Source: an uncultured Alphaproteobacteria bacterium
GTDB lineage: Bacteria; Pseudomonadota; Alphaproteobacteria; Rhizobiales; Ancalomicrobiaceae
Assembly (NCBI GenBank): GCA_937892955.1
Contig: CALBKH010000003.1
Location: 40,084-104,083, forward strand
DNA length: 64,000 bases
Direction of reading: 5' to 3'
The first letter of the stretch is position 1. Every line of letters begins with the position of its first letter. A program made the position numbers and the translations under genes. The notes under the pieces were generated by a model that saw only the letters and a program-made list of their open reading frames with translations, had not been told where the DNA came from and did not search any database. Positions 9,879 to 18,475 of the stretch are shown piece by piece.

Positions 9879-10122
9879 TTCGGCACGAGCGGTCCCGCCG
9901 GGCTGCTTCTGCGAGTCTGCCGACCTTCGATGCAACCATCGATCGAATTACCGTGGGCCAGGTTGCGACCACCGGTGTGTCTTTCGAGCAACTCGGGATG
10001 AAATAGACGAGCCATCGCCCGTCCTCGCGGCAACGACGGATTCCGACGTCACGAGGGGGGATTCCTTCGCGAGTCCGACGTGCTACGATTCGAATCGCAA
10101 CACCTTCCCAGGGGGATTACTC

Positions 10123-10230
10123 ATGAAGACCGCTCGTATCGTCGTTCTCGCTCTCGTCGCCGCTGCCGGCCTCTCCGTCGCCGGCTGCGCCAAGGCTCCG
10201 GCTCCGGCTCCGGCCGTCGTCAAGGGCTGA
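10123..10230 (+). CDS. Very small lipoprotein (35 residues)
   Basis: A 35-residue secreted lipoprotein, too short for usual gene finders. It begins MKTARIVV, has a hydrophobic signal segment and the lipobox V-A-G-C with lipidated Cys22, leaving a mature peptide of only about 14 residues rich in Ala-Pro repeats (KAPAPAPAVVKG). GGGGGA lies about 7 nt before the ATG and a strong terminator follows at 10300-10333, so it appears to be an independent short transcription unit. The size and composition recall entericidin-like lipoproteins, but I see no specific family signature and propose no function. Confidence 0.72.
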   Translation: MKTARIVVLALVAAAGLSVAGCAKAPAPAPAVVKG

Positions 10231-10299
10231 TCGCGACGCAGCAGGCCGCGCGTACCACTTCAGGGGGGCGCGCGGACGCGACGATCATCCATCGGATAC

Positions 10300-10333
10300 G
10301 GCATCGGTGGCGACACCGGTGCCGTTTCTTTTT
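10300..10333 (+). terminator. Rho-independent terminator after the small lipoprotein gene
   Basis: A 10-bp stem (GGCATCGGTG / CACCGGTGCC, one G-U pair) with a GCGA loop, followed by GTTTCTTTTT. It lies 70 bp downstream of the lipoprotein stop and ahead of the DUF2093 gene. Confidence 0.85.
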
Positions 10334-10439
10334 CGCCCACGCCGATGGCGCATCGGGAGGAGAAGAATTCGTGGAACGGGCGGGCAGAGATCGCTAGAAT
10401 GGCGTCCTTCCCCCACGGCGACACGAGACCGACGATCGC

Positions 10440-10661
10440 ATGAACCGCCACGAGACACCGCGCCGCAACGGCGAAGCCCAGGTCCGCTATCTCGACGGGG
10501 ATTTCCAGATCCTCGCCAACGGCGCCTTCGTGGTGTGCGCGGTGACCGGTCTGCAGATCCCGCTCGACGAACTCAAATATTGGAGTGTCGAGCGCCAGGA
10601 GCCCTATGTCGACGCCAAGGCGTCGCTGCAGCGCCACCTCCAGCTCGGCTCGTCGCGCTGA
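10440..10661 (+). CDS. DUF2093 domain protein
   Basis: A 73-residue conserved alphaproteobacterial protein of unknown function. The family signature is visible from 'VRYLDGDFQIL' through 'GAFVVCAVTGLQIPLDELKYWSVERQE'; the single Cys lies in the 'VCAVTG' segment. In related genomes DUF2093 genes commonly sit beside lpxK; here the gene is convergent with lpxK, 74 bp apart, so it is not in the same operon. Confidence 0.88.
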   Translation: MNRHETPRRNGEAQVRYLDGDFQILANGAFVVCAVTGLQIPLDELKYWSVERQEPYVDAKASLQRHLQLGSSR

Positions 10662-10735
10662 GCCGGACGCACTCGCCGACCGTCACCCCGCTCACGATCG
10701 GGCGGCGCGGATCGACGTTCGATCCACCGTTTCCG

Positions 10736-11752
10736 TCACCGTAGCCGTGCGAGCAGCGCGGTGATCGCCGCCTCGTCGTCGAAGACGAGATCGACGGCGG
10801 CGACGTCGCTCGCCTCGACCAATCGCCGCAACGCCGCCGAGGTCGTTCCGGCGAGGCGAGCGGCGTCCTTCGCGGTGGTGACGAGGTCGCGACCTCCTTC
10901 GGCGGCGCGGGCGAGGAGAGCCGCCGCGTCGGTCTCGCCGAGATGCTGATGATCGCCGTAGGCGACGAGATCGACCGCCTCGGCGCCGGCGGCGGTGAGG
11001 GTCGCAGCGAGTTTCTCCGGCCGGCCGATACCGGCCCAGGCCAGGAGGCGGTGGCCGGCGAAGCGAGCGGGCTCACGCAGCACCAGCCGCGCCGAAGCGA
11101 CCGGGAGACCTCGCCGACGCGCCTCGGCGAGGAGCGGCGCGAGGCTCGGCGCATCGGGTTCGCCGGCGTCGATCACAACAAGAGCCGAAGCGTGATCGAG
11201 TTGGATGTCGAGCGGCGCGCGCAAGGGACCGGCCGGCAGCACCCGGCCGTTGCCGATGCCGTAGCCGCGATCGACGACGACGATCGAGAGATCCTTGGCG
11301 AGGGTCGGGTTCTGGAAGCCGTCGTCGAGGATGACGAGATCGGCGCCGCAGCCGCCGAGAAGCGCCAGTGCGGCGGCGCGATCGCGGGCGACGATGGTCG
11401 GGGCGATCCGGGCGTGGAGCAGCGGCTCGTCGCCGACCTGCGTCGCGTCGTGGCGGGCGGGATCGACGACGAGCGGCCCGGCCAGGCGTCCGCCGAAGCC
11501 GCGGGTGACGACAGCGGGCGAGAACCCCACGCGACGGGCGAGGCCGACCAGCGCGGCCGTCGTCGGCGTCTTGCCGGCGCCGCCGGCGGTGAAGTTGCCG
11601 ACGGCGATCACCGGCACCGGCGCACGGTGCTTCGCCGGTTCGCACATCCGTCGGGCGGCGACGGCGCCCCAGATCGCGGCGACGGGGCCGAGCAGCCGCG
11701 AGACGCCGCCCTCGCTTCGCCAGAAGTCCGGGGCGCGTCTCAGCCGGCTCAT
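10736..11752 (-). CDS. lpxK: Tetraacyldisaccharide 4'-kinase
   Basis: Phosphorylates the 4' position of tetraacyldisaccharide 1-phosphate to give lipid IVA in the Raetz pathway, at the inner face of the cytoplasmic membrane. The 338-residue protein has the membrane-proximal N-terminus 'RAPDFW' and the P-loop 'GNFTAGGAGKTP', followed by 'SRGFGG'-like and 'HARIAP' motifs and 'LILDDGFQNPTL' as in the family. I chose the ATG at 11752, whose A is also the last base of the waaA stop codon (TGATG junction), implying translational coupling; a longer frame into waaA exists but is not needed. Confidence 0.96.
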   Translation of the reverse strand: MSRLRRAPDFWRSEGGVSRLLGPVAAIWGAVAARRMCEPAKHRAPVPVIAVGNFTAGGAGKTPTTAALVGLARRVGFSPAVVTRGFGGRLAGPLVVDPARHDATQVGDEPLLHARIAPTIVARDRAAALALLGGCGADLVILDDGFQNPTLAKDLSIVVVDRGYGIGNGRVLPAGPLRAPLDIQLDHASALVVIDAGEPDAPSLAPLLAEARRRGLPVASARLVLREPARFAGHRLLAWAGIGRPEKLAATLTAAGAEAVDLVAYGDHQHLGETDAAALLARAAEGGRDLVTTAKDAARLAGTTSAALRRLVEASDVAAVDLVFDDEAAITALLARLR

Positions 11753-13044
11753 CACGAGCCCTCCGCCACGGGCGGGATCCACGGCGCCAGTGCGGCGAAT
11801 GTGCGCTCGACGGCGCCGGTCGAGGCGTCGATCACGACGCGGGCGCGGTCGATGCAGCCGGCGAGCGTCGCCGGGTCGGCGTGGGCGTCGACGATCGCGG
11901 TGGCGAGGGCGTCGGCATCGGCGACGGCGCGGGCGCCGCAGGTCGCGTCGAGGACACGGTAGATGTCGGCGAAGTTGCGCACCTGGGGGCCGTGCAGGAC
12001 GGCGACGCCGAGGCGGGCCGGTTCGATCGGGTTCTGCCCACCGCGCGGCACCAGCGAGCCGCCGACGAAGGCGACGGGGGCGAGGCGGTAGACGAGCCCC
12101 ATCTCGCCGATGGTGTCGGCGAGATAGACGTCGGTTTCGGGGCCTGGGGTCTCGCCGAGGGAACGCGAGGCGACGGAGAGCCCGGCCGCGGCGAGAACCG
12201 CGCGCACCTCGTCGCCGCGGCGGGGATGACGCGGAGCCAACACGCAGAGGAGCCGTGGCACCGCGTCGCGCGCCTTCGGATGGGCGGCGGCGACGACGGC
12301 CTCCTCACCGGCATGGGTGGAGGCCGCGACCCAGGTCGGGCGGCCGTCGAAGGCGGCGGTGAGCCGGAAGAGTTCCGCTTCGTCGACGGCGAGCGGCGAC
12401 CCGTCGAACTTGAGATTGCCGGACACCGTCACCTGCGGCGCACCCAGGCGGCGCAGACGCACCGCGTCGTCCTCCGACTGGGCGAGGACCAGGGCGAGGC
12501 GGCCGAAGAGCGCACGCGGCAGACCGTCGAGCGAGCCCCAGCGGCGAGCGGAGCGCTCCGAGATGCGGGCGTTGACCAGGACCTGAGGGGTGCCGCGCAT
12601 GGCGAGGGCGAGAATGGTGGCGGGCCAGATCTCGCTCTCGACGAAGACGGCGAGGTCGGGGCGCCAATGATCGAGGAAGCGATCGACCCACGCGGCGACG
12701 TCGGCGGGGACGTATTGGTGGAACGCGCCGGCGGGCAGGCGCGCGGCGGCGACCTCGGCGGAGGTGACGGTGCCGGTGGTCACCAGCACCGATGCGCCGG
12801 TGGCGGCGAGACGCTCGACGAGGCCGAGCGCCGCCATGGTCTCGCCGACGCTCGCCGCATGGAGCCAGACCAATCGGCCGGCGGGGCGCGGCAGGCTCGC
12901 CCGGCCGCGGCGCTCGCCGCGACGGGCGGCGTCCTCCTTGCCGGCGCGCTCGCGGCGGCGCAGGGCGAGGGCGACCAGGGGAGCGGCGAGGCGGCCGGCG
13001 GCGCGGTAGGAGCGGAGTGCGAGATCGGCGAGGATCTCAGACAT
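11752..13044 (-). CDS. waaA: 3-deoxy-D-manno-octulosonic acid (Kdo) transferase
   Basis: Adds Kdo from CMP-Kdo to lipid IVA, linking lipid A to the LPS core. The 430-residue protein has the N-terminal membrane anchor region, the glycosyltransferase-N domain with 'WLHAASVGE' and 'ETEIWP'-like 'ESEIWPATI', and the C-terminal 'GGSLVPRGGQNPIEPA' nucleotide-sugar motif characteristic of KdtA/WaaA. It overlaps the upstream acyltransferase gene by 8 nt and the downstream lpxK by 1 nt, so the three are surely one transcript. Confidence 0.96.
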   Translation of the reverse strand: MSEILADLALRSYRAAGRLAAPLVALALRRRERAGKEDAARRGERRGRASLPRPAGRLVWLHAASVGETMAALGLVERLAATGASVLVTTGTVTSAEVAAARLPAGAFHQYVPADVAAWVDRFLDHWRPDLAVFVESEIWPATILALAMRGTPQVLVNARISERSARRWGSLDGLPRALFGRLALVLAQSEDDAVRLRRLGAPQVTVSGNLKFDGSPLAVDEAELFRLTAAFDGRPTWVAASTHAGEEAVVAAAHPKARDAVPRLLCVLAPRHPRRGDEVRAVLAAAGLSVASRSLGETPGPETDVYLADTIGEMGLVYRLAPVAFVGGSLVPRGGQNPIEPARLGVAVLHGPQVRNFADIYRVLDATCGARAVADADALATAIVDAHADPATLAGCIDRARVVIDASTGAVERTFAALAPWIPPVAEGS

Positions 13045-13741
13045 CCCGCCCCCCGACGATCTCGTAGGCGCGGGCGGTGACGCGGTTCAGTTCGTCCTCG
13101 ACCGCCTTGCGCTTTTCTTCGAGCATCTCGGCGTCGGCGTCGTTCGGCACCTCGATCGGTTCGCCGATGACGATGGCGAAGCGGCCGAAGGGCAGATTGA
13201 AGGCGGCGCGATCCCAGGAGCGCACCATGCGCTTGCGATTGGTGGTGGCCGTGGCGAGAGGGACGATCGGCACGCCGGAACGGCGGGCGATCTGGACGAT
13301 GCCCTCGCCGGCGACCTTGGCCGGGCCTTTGGGCAGGTCGGCGGTGAGGCAGACCACGGTGCCTTCGCGCAGCTCGCGCAGGGCCGCGACGAAGCCCGCG
13401 ACGCCGCCGCGGCGACGCACCTCGTCGCCGGTCTTGCCGGCCGAGGCGCGGATGGCGCCGATGCCGAGCTTCTCGCAGACGATGACGTTCATCTCGCCGT
13501 CGCGGGAGCGCGAGATCATCGCCTTCACCGGCCAGCGGTCGTTCGGCTTGATGAACGGCAGCATGAAATGCTCGCCGTGCCAGGTGGTGACGATCAACGG
13601 GCGCGGCTCGCCGAGGCGATCGAAGAAATCGGCGGGTTCGACGACGGTCCGGCACGAGCGATGCACGAAGCGGAACCACCCGGCGAGGGCGGTTCCGGCG
13701 AAGGCGCGGAAGCGTTCGCTGCGGACCAGTTTCTTCAGCAT
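13037..13741 (-). CDS. Lysophospholipid acyltransferase family protein (DUF374)
   Basis: Membrane-associated acyltransferase-like protein of the DUF374 group, found in alphaproteobacteria beside waaA and lpxK; a role in acylating lipid A or a precursor is often suggested from context only. In 234 residues the 'TTWHGEHFMLPF' segment occupies the place of the usual HxxxxD motif (H-x-E-H here), followed by 'SRSRDGEM', 'RRGG' and 'DLPKGPAKVAGEGIVQIARRSG', the DUF374 hallmark. The ATG at 13741 gives the normal N-terminus; a GTG four codons upstream is also possible. Confidence 0.9.
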   Translation of the reverse strand: MLKKLVRSERFRAFAGTALAGWFRFVHRSCRTVVEPADFFDRLGEPRPLIVTTWHGEHFMLPFIKPNDRWPVKAMISRSRDGEMNVIVCEKLGIGAIRASAGKTGDEVRRRGGVAGFVAALRELREGTVVCLTADLPKGPAKVAGEGIVQIARRSGVPIVPLATATTNRKRMVRSWDRAAFNLPFGRFAIVIGEPIEVPNDADAEMLEEKRKAVEDELNRVTARAYEIVGGRDV

Positions 13742-13954
13742 TCCGTATTTCACTCCAGGCGCGAACGCGGGCGGCGGTTCGATCCTTCGGCCGGCCGCTC
13801 GGGTCGGCTGCCCGGTGATCCGGAGAGGCGGTCTCACCGGTTCGCGGTTCGGGGCGGGCATTCGGCGCGCGGGCGCGCTCCACGTCTCCCCGCCGGGTTC
13901 ATAGCGCCTCGGCGGCTCGCCGTCACGCGCCGGCGATCGCGGCGATCGCGAAAC

Positions 13955-13993
13955 TCGAACGAAAGGCCCGACCTCCCCCCGGAAATCGGGCCT
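13955..13993 (-). terminator. Probable terminator downstream of the DUF4170 gene
   Basis: An 8-bp stem (AGGCCCGA at 13964-13971 pairing with TCGGGCCT at 13986-13993) with a 14-nt loop. Read on the minus strand it is followed by a moderately T-rich stretch. It would separate the pmbA-cysQ-DUF4170 transcript from the acyltransferase-waaA-lpxK one, though readthrough is possible. Confidence 0.55.
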
Positions 13994-14021
13994 CACGATG
14001 GTCCTGCGGCGGCGGCGGCGC

Positions 14022-14264
14022 TCATTCCTCCGGATGATCCGGGTCCATGAGGCGGTGCAGGTGGACGATGTAGTAACGCATGTGGGCGTTGTCGACGGTC
14101 GACTGTGCCTTCGCCTTCCAGGCGACGCGGGCGGATTCGTAGTTGGGGAAGACGCCGACGACGTCGACCTTGGAGAGGTCGCGGAATTCGTGACCGTGGA
14201 GGTCGACGAGTTCGCCACCGAGGACGAGATGGAGCAACTGCGGCTTGGGCGATGACGCGGTCAT
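14022..14264 (-). CDS. DUF4170 domain protein
   Basis: An 80-residue conserved alphaproteobacterial protein of unknown function. Features typical of DUF4170 are 'LVLGGELVDL', 'VVGVFPNYESARVAWKAKAQSTVDNAHMRY' (central part shown only by its key residues F-P-x-Y and W-K-A-K) and the C-terminal 'HRLMDP'. It lies between the cysQ-like gene and the lipid A acyltransferase, an arrangement conserved across Rhizobiales, so a supporting part in envelope lipid synthesis is a reasonable inference but unproven. Confidence 0.9.
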   Translation of the reverse strand: MTASSPKPQLLHLVLGGELVDLHGHEFRDLSKVDVVGVFPNYESARVAWKAKAQSTVDNAHMRYYIVHLHRLMDPDHPEE

Positions 14265-14330
14265 GTGGAAGGTTCCGATCCCGGGTTGATCACTGCGACG
14301 GGCCTCACGCTCCGTATCCCGCGGCGCCGA

Positions 14331-15146
14331 TCAGACGACCCGGGCGAGCAGAGCACGCGCCGCGTCGAACAGTCCGGGCGCGGCGGCCACCAGTGCAGGA
14401 TGGCGGGGAACGGCCCTGTTGTAGGCGAGGATCTCCCCGCTCGGGACGGAGAGCCTGCCGCCGGCTTCCTGCACCAAAAGGTCGGCGGCGGCAAGGTCCC
14501 AATCATGGGCATTGCCCGAACCGTAGGCGATGTCGAGCCGGCCGTCGGCGACGTGGGCGATCCGGAGCGCCAAGGACGGTACCACCTGTCGCGACGCGAA
14601 GCCCGCTTCCTTCATCACCGTGCGGTCGAGGAGCTTCGGCGGCCCCGAGACGCGGGCGCCGGCGAGGTCGGTGCGGTCGGAGGCGCCGACGAGTTCGCCG
14701 TTGCGGCGGACGCCACCGCCGGACGCCGCCTGCCAGAGCAGGCCGGTCGCCGGCTGCATCAGCGCCGCGACGATCGGCCGGCCGGCTTCGACAACGGCGA
14801 GCGACACGGTCCAGCCCTCGTCGCCGCCGACGAAGGCGCGGGTTCCGTCGATCGGGTCGACGACGAAGACGCGGATGCGATCGAGGCGCTCGGGGCCGTC
14901 GGCGGTCTCCTCCGAGAGCCAGCCGTAATCCGGCCGGGCGGCGGTGAGGCGCTCCTTCAGATGGCGATCGACGGCGAGGTCGGCCTCGCTCACCGGCGAA
15001 CCGCCGTCCTTGTGCCAGACCTGCGGGTCGCGGCGGAACCACCGCATGGCGATCTCACCGGCTTCCTGTACGGCGAGCGTCAGCAGCGCCACGTCGTCGG
15101 CGAGCTCGCCGGCGAAGGTCGACCAGTGGCGGTCAACGTCCGGCAA
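14331..15146 (-). CDS. cysQ: 3'(2'),5'-bisphosphate nucleotidase / inositol monophosphatase family (CysQ-like)
   Basis: Magnesium-dependent phosphatase; CysQ members hydrolyse 3'-phosphoadenosine 5'-phosphate to AMP, protecting sulfur assimilation. The 271-residue protein shows the family metal site: E in the 'SEADLAVD' helix region, 'DPIDGTRAFVGG' (the D-P-I-D-G-T motif) and a C-terminal 'AHDWDLAAADLLVQEAGG' (W-D-x-A-A). The start is a TTG at 15146 with GAGGG 8 nt upstream, which overlaps the pmbA stop by 14 nt; no suitable ATG is present before the conserved region. Inositol or other sugar phosphates remain possible substrates. Confidence 0.88.
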   Translation of the reverse strand: MPDVDRHWSTFAGELADDVALLTLAVQEAGEIAMRWFRRDPQVWHKDGGSPVSEADLAVDRHLKERLTAARPDYGWLSEETADGPERLDRIRVFVVDPIDGTRAFVGGDEGWTVSLAVVEAGRPIVAALMQPATGLLWQAASGGGVRRNGELVGASDRTDLAGARVSGPPKLLDRTVMKEAGFASRQVVPSLALRIAHVADGRLDIAYGSGNAHDWDLAAADLLVQEAGGRLSVPSGEILAYNRAVPRHPALVAAAPGLFDAARALLARVV

Positions 15147-16476
15147 TGGTGAGGCCCTCGATCATCAGGCTCGGCGCGGCGATGGCGAAGCGATACTCGA
15201 GATCGTCGGCGGCGACGAGGCGGGCGTACATGTCCTTCAGGTTCCCGGCGACGGTGATCTCGCTCACCGCGTCGGTCAACTCGCCGTTCTCGATCCAGAA
15301 GCCGGAAGCGCCACGCGAATAGTCGCCGGTGATGCCGTTGACGCCGGAGCCGATCATGTCGGTGACGTAGAGACCCGACTTCACCGACTTCAGCATGTCG
15401 TCGCGGCTCACCATGCCGGCGAGCAGCGTGACGTTGGTCGAACCCGGAGAGGGCGACCCGGTGCCGCGCGAGGCGCGGCCGTTGGTGGCCAGCCCGAGTT
15501 CACGACCGGTGGCGCCGTCGAGCAGCCAGTGGTTCAACACGCCGTTCTCGATCAGTTTCATGACCGGACCGGCGACGCCCTCACCGTCGAAGGGACGCGA
15601 GGCGAGGCCGCGCGGACGATAGGGGTCGTCGACGATGGTGATGCCGGGGGCGAAGACCGGGGTGCCGAGACGATCCTTGAGGAAGGAGGTCTTGCGGGCG
15701 ATCGCCGCGCCGTTGATGGCGCCGAGGAGATGGCCGACGAGGCCGGTGGCGGCGCGCGGCTCCCAGATCACCGGCGCGGTGACGGTCGCCACCTTGCGCG
15801 GGTTCAGGCGGCGGACGGCGCGCTCGCCGGCGCTGCGGCCGATCCATTCGGGGGTGTCGAGGTCGCCGGCGTGGATCTTGGAGGAGGCCTCCCAGTCGCG
15901 CTGCATGGCGGTGCCTTCGCCGGCCACCGCGGTGACCGACAGCGAATGACCGGAGCGCAGCCAGGCGCCGGAGAAGCCGTGCGACGTGGCGAGCACCATG
16001 CCGCCGAGCGACCAGGCGGCGTGCGCCCCGCCGGAGTTGGTGACGCCGGCGACGGCGCGGGCGGCGTCCTCGCAGGCGAGCGCCCGGGCGGTCAGCTCGG
16101 CGGCGGTCGGCGCGGTGGGATCGAGCAGGTCGAGGTCGGGGAAGGAGGTGGCGAAGAGCGCCGGATCGATCAGATCGGCCCACGGGTCCTCGGGTGCGAC
16201 CCGGGCCATGGCGACGGCGCGGGTGGCGAGCTCGTCGGCATCGCCGAGCGCATTGGCCGAGACGGTGGCGAAGCGGCGGCCGACGAAGACGCGCAGGCCG
16301 AAATCGTCGCCCTCGGACCGCTCGCTGTCCTCGACCTCGCCGAGGCGCACACCGACCGACAGCGACACGCCGCGGATCGCCACCGCATCGGCGCGGTCGG
16401 CGCCGGCGCGTTTCGCCGCCTCGACGAGACGGTGGGCCTTCTTCTCGAGATCGGACTGGTCGAGCACGTCGAGCAT
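15133..16476 (-). CDS. pmbA: PmbA/TldE, partner of TldD
   Basis: TldE subunit that forms the TldD/TldE protease with the zinc-bearing TldD encoded at 3819-5249. The 447-residue protein (E. coli PmbA is 450) has the family opening 'LVEAAKRAGADRADAVAI' and the C-terminal 'GSGVNGITGDYSRGASGFWIENGE' region (key residues G-D-Y-S-R-G-A-x-G-F), and lacks the HExxxH motif, as TldE subunits do. The ATG at 16476 is chosen by family length; an in-frame start 78 nt upstream would add a Pro/Arg-rich stretch with no support. It heads the minus-strand block pmbA-cysQ-DUF4170. Confidence 0.94.
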   Translation of the reverse strand: MLDVLDQSDLEKKAHRLVEAAKRAGADRADAVAIRGVSLSVGVRLGEVEDSERSEGDDFGLRVFVGRRFATVSANALGDADELATRAVAMARVAPEDPWADLIDPALFATSFPDLDLLDPTAPTAAELTARALACEDAARAVAGVTNSGGAHAAWSLGGMVLATSHGFSGAWLRSGHSLSVTAVAGEGTAMQRDWEASSKIHAGDLDTPEWIGRSAGERAVRRLNPRKVATVTAPVIWEPRAATGLVGHLLGAINGAAIARKTSFLKDRLGTPVFAPGITIVDDPYRPRGLASRPFDGEGVAGPVMKLIENGVLNHWLLDGATGRELGLATNGRASRGTGSPSPGSTNVTLLAGMVSRDDMLKSVKSGLYVTDMIGSGVNGITGDYSRGASGFWIENGELTDAVSEITVAGNLKDMYARLVAADDLEYRFAIAAPSLMIEGLTIAGR

Positions 16477-16808
16477 GGCACCTCGCAAGGAATGGCGCCC
16501 GTCGGCGGGAGGGGCGCTCCTGTCCGATGTACGGTCCGCGAGCCCGCCGGGCAAGGGCGAGCGGTGCAGCGGCGGCCGTGCCCCTCCCCGTCGGAGCGGC
16601 GGCGGCCGAGCGGGGACGGCCGGTTCGGCGGCCGCGGCACCCGAATGATGAAGATTTCCTCTCCGCTCCGGTGAGACTCCGATAACCCTTTCCCCATCAA
16701 CGAAAATTCAACCAGCTTTCTCAAGCCGGCTTTCATCGTCGGCGAGTCAAGATCCGTCCGAACAAGCGAGGTCTTCATCAGAAGAACAGAGGCCCGCAGG
16801 AGGCGAAT
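16477..16808. other. 332-bp divergent intergenic region, pmbA / DUF6101
   Basis: No gene is supported here. The stretch from about 16680 to 16800 is noticeably AT-richer than its surroundings and probably holds the divergent promoters. A short AGCCGGCT self-complementary site lies near 16732. AGGAGG at 16798-16803, 5 nt before TTG 16809, fixes the start of the next gene. Confidence 0.6.
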
Positions 16809-17438
16809 TTGGGACGTCGAGCGACGAAGACGATGGAGACGGTCGAAGAGACCTTCCATCACGCGGTGGAGCCGGTCAGACTGGACCCGTTCTCCCTGCC
16901 GCACCGGTTCCGTTACGACACCGGCATCGATCCGCGCAGCGGCGAGCCGATGGGGCCGGCGGCGGTGTTCCTGGAAAAGCACATGGCGTCGATCTGTCGC
17001 CATCTGCCGTCGGGCATCCCGATGGCGATGCGGCTGCCGATGGCCGCCTTCGAAGGCGTGGCGGTGCGCATGGTGCCCGAGACGATCGGCGCCGACGGGG
17101 CCGGCGACGGCGACGGGATCGCCGTGGTCGAGCTGATGCACCGCGACCCGCAGCTGTCACTGCCGCTGACCATGGCGAGTGACCTCGCCGAGGTCGTGGC
17201 GGATTGGAAGGCCTGGGCGCGGGTCCTCGGACTGCCGATGCTGATCGTCGAGGTCGACGGATCGTGGCGCGAGATCGAGACCCGCATCGGTCAGGTGGTC
17301 GTCGGTCGGGCGCGGCCGCGCCGGGCGCGTTCGGTGATGAACGGCCGTCGGCCGCGGTTCCTCACCCGCCGCAAGACCGGCCGCATGCCGGCCGAGCCGG
17401 TGGTGATGGCGAAGAACGAATTGTTCGGGAGAGAGTGA
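16809..17438 (+). CDS. DUF6101 family protein
   Basis: A 209-residue protein of unknown function belonging to a family seen in Rhizobiales. Recognisable features are 'LDPFSLPHRF' near the N-terminus, a central 'MAMRLPMAAFEGVAVRM', 'MHRDPQLSLPL', 'WARVLGLPMLIVE', and the very basic C-terminal 'RRARSVMNGRRPRFLTRRK' followed by 'MPAEPVV'. It has no signal peptide or membrane segment. The start is TTG at 16809, supported by a perfect AGGAGG at 5-nt spacing; an ATG at 16833 has no such site. It is followed closely by a terminator. Confidence 0.85.
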   Translation: MGRRATKTMETVEETFHHAVEPVRLDPFSLPHRFRYDTGIDPRSGEPMGPAAVFLEKHMASICRHLPSGIPMAMRLPMAAFEGVAVRMVPETIGADGAGDGDGIAVVELMHRDPQLSLPLTMASDLAEVVADWKAWARVLGLPMLIVEVDGSWREIETRIGQVVVGRARPRRARSVMNGRRPRFLTRRKTGRMPAEPVVMAKNELFGRE

Positions 17439-17462
17439 CGCGTCCATCGATGGGAAGATCCG

Positions 17463-17496
17463 GAGCCCGGTGCCGACACGCCGGGCTCTTCTCTTT
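17463..17496 (+). terminator. Terminator after the DUF6101 gene
   Basis: Stem GAGCCCGGTG / CACGCCGGGCTC with one bulged G and a CCGA loop, followed by TTCTCTTT. It sits in the 79-bp gap between two convergent genes and may also end the patatin transcript from the other side. Confidence 0.75.
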
Positions 17497-17517
17497 CGTG
17501 CGCGCCGATCGAGCGGG

Positions 17518-18423
17518 TCAGCCGCGGCCGAGCATCAGCGGCAGCCAACGGCGGCGGCGCGGCGCCTCGAGGCTCGCCACCGGTTCGGCCATGTGCGCCT
17601 CGACGAGGCGGGCGATCCGGCGCTTCGCCTCCTCCTTGACGCTCTCGCTCTCGGTCAGGATGCGCTTGGCCTCGAGGAAGTCGAGGACGCGGATGTGGTT
17701 GACCGGCGGGCGGATCAGCACGTCGGGGGGATGGCGCTCGAAGCGGGCGGCGGCGAGTTGCTGCATCATCAGCTGGCTGGCGCCGAAGACCGCCTCGAGC
17801 GCACCGGGCAGCGCCTTGCCGTCGGCCGGCTCGGGATAGGAGACGACGTCGACGGCGATCAGCAGATCGACCTCGACCGGCAGTGCCCCGACCGGCACCG
17901 GCTCGACGATGCCGCCGTCGACCAGGACACGGCCGTCGATCGTCACCGGGCGGAACAGCGTCGGGATGGCCATCGAGGCGGCGACGGCGCGGCGCAGGTC
18001 ACCGGAGGTGAGGAGCGCGGCGCGACCGCCGTAGAAGTCCGTGGCGACGACGGTGAGCGGGATGGCGAGATCTTCGTAGCGCGGCCGGATGGCGTCGCCG
18101 GCGAAAGTCGCCAGGATCTTCTCCGGATCGATCTGGCCGAGGCCGAAACCCGAAGTGAGGAGGTCGCCGAGCTTCTTCGGCCGCAGCGCCCACAGCTTGG
18201 CGAGCGCGGCGGCGCGATTGCCGAAGCTTTCGAGCGTCATGGCGCGCAGGTCCGCGCCCGTGTGACCCGCCGCCCGGCCGGCGCCGTAGACGGCGCCGAT
18301 CGAGGTGCCGGCGATCGCCGTCGGCGTCAGCCCGAGGTCGTCGAGCGCCTCCATCACCGGCACATGGGTGATGCCGCGGGCGCCGCCACCGCCGAGCACC
18401 AATCCGATCCTGGGTTCGGACAT
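17518..18423 (-). CDS. Patatin-like phospholipase (RssA/NTE type)
   Basis: Predicted lipid acyl hydrolase with a Ser-Asp dyad, of the RssA-like bacterial patatin group. The 301-residue protein begins MSEPRIGLVLGGGGARG, where GGGGARG is the oxyanion loop; the nucleophile elbow is 'GTSIGA' (G-x-S-x-G) and the catalytic Asp is in 'VDGGIVEPVP' (D-G-G). The ATG at 18423 is chosen because the first beta strand follows at once; a frame running up to 18579 would translate the repeat element at 18476-18579. It has no signal peptide, so it probably acts in the cytosol or at the inner membrane. The substrate is unknown. Confidence 0.9.
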   Translation of the reverse strand: MSEPRIGLVLGGGGARGITHVPVMEALDDLGLTPTAIAGTSIGAVYGAGRAAGHTGADLRAMTLESFGNRAAALAKLWALRPKKLGDLLTSGFGLGQIDPEKILATFAGDAIRPRYEDLAIPLTVVATDFYGGRAALLTSGDLRRAVAASMAIPTLFRPVTIDGRVLVDGGIVEPVPVGALPVEVDLLIAVDVVSYPEPADGKALPGALEAVFGASQLMMQQLAAARFERHPPDVLIRPPVNHIRVLDFLEAKRILTESESVKEEAKRRIARLVEAHMAEPVASLEAPRRRRWLPLMLGRG

Positions 18424-18475
18424 CGCCTTCCGTCCTTCGCTGCACTTCCCTTCGGTGCCGAGGCCGAAGGTGCGG

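Noticed and set aside
13780..13800. tRNA-like GGTTCGATCC word
   Set aside because: The T-arm-like string has no acceptor stem, D-arm or anticodon arm around it. No tRNA was found anywhere in the window.
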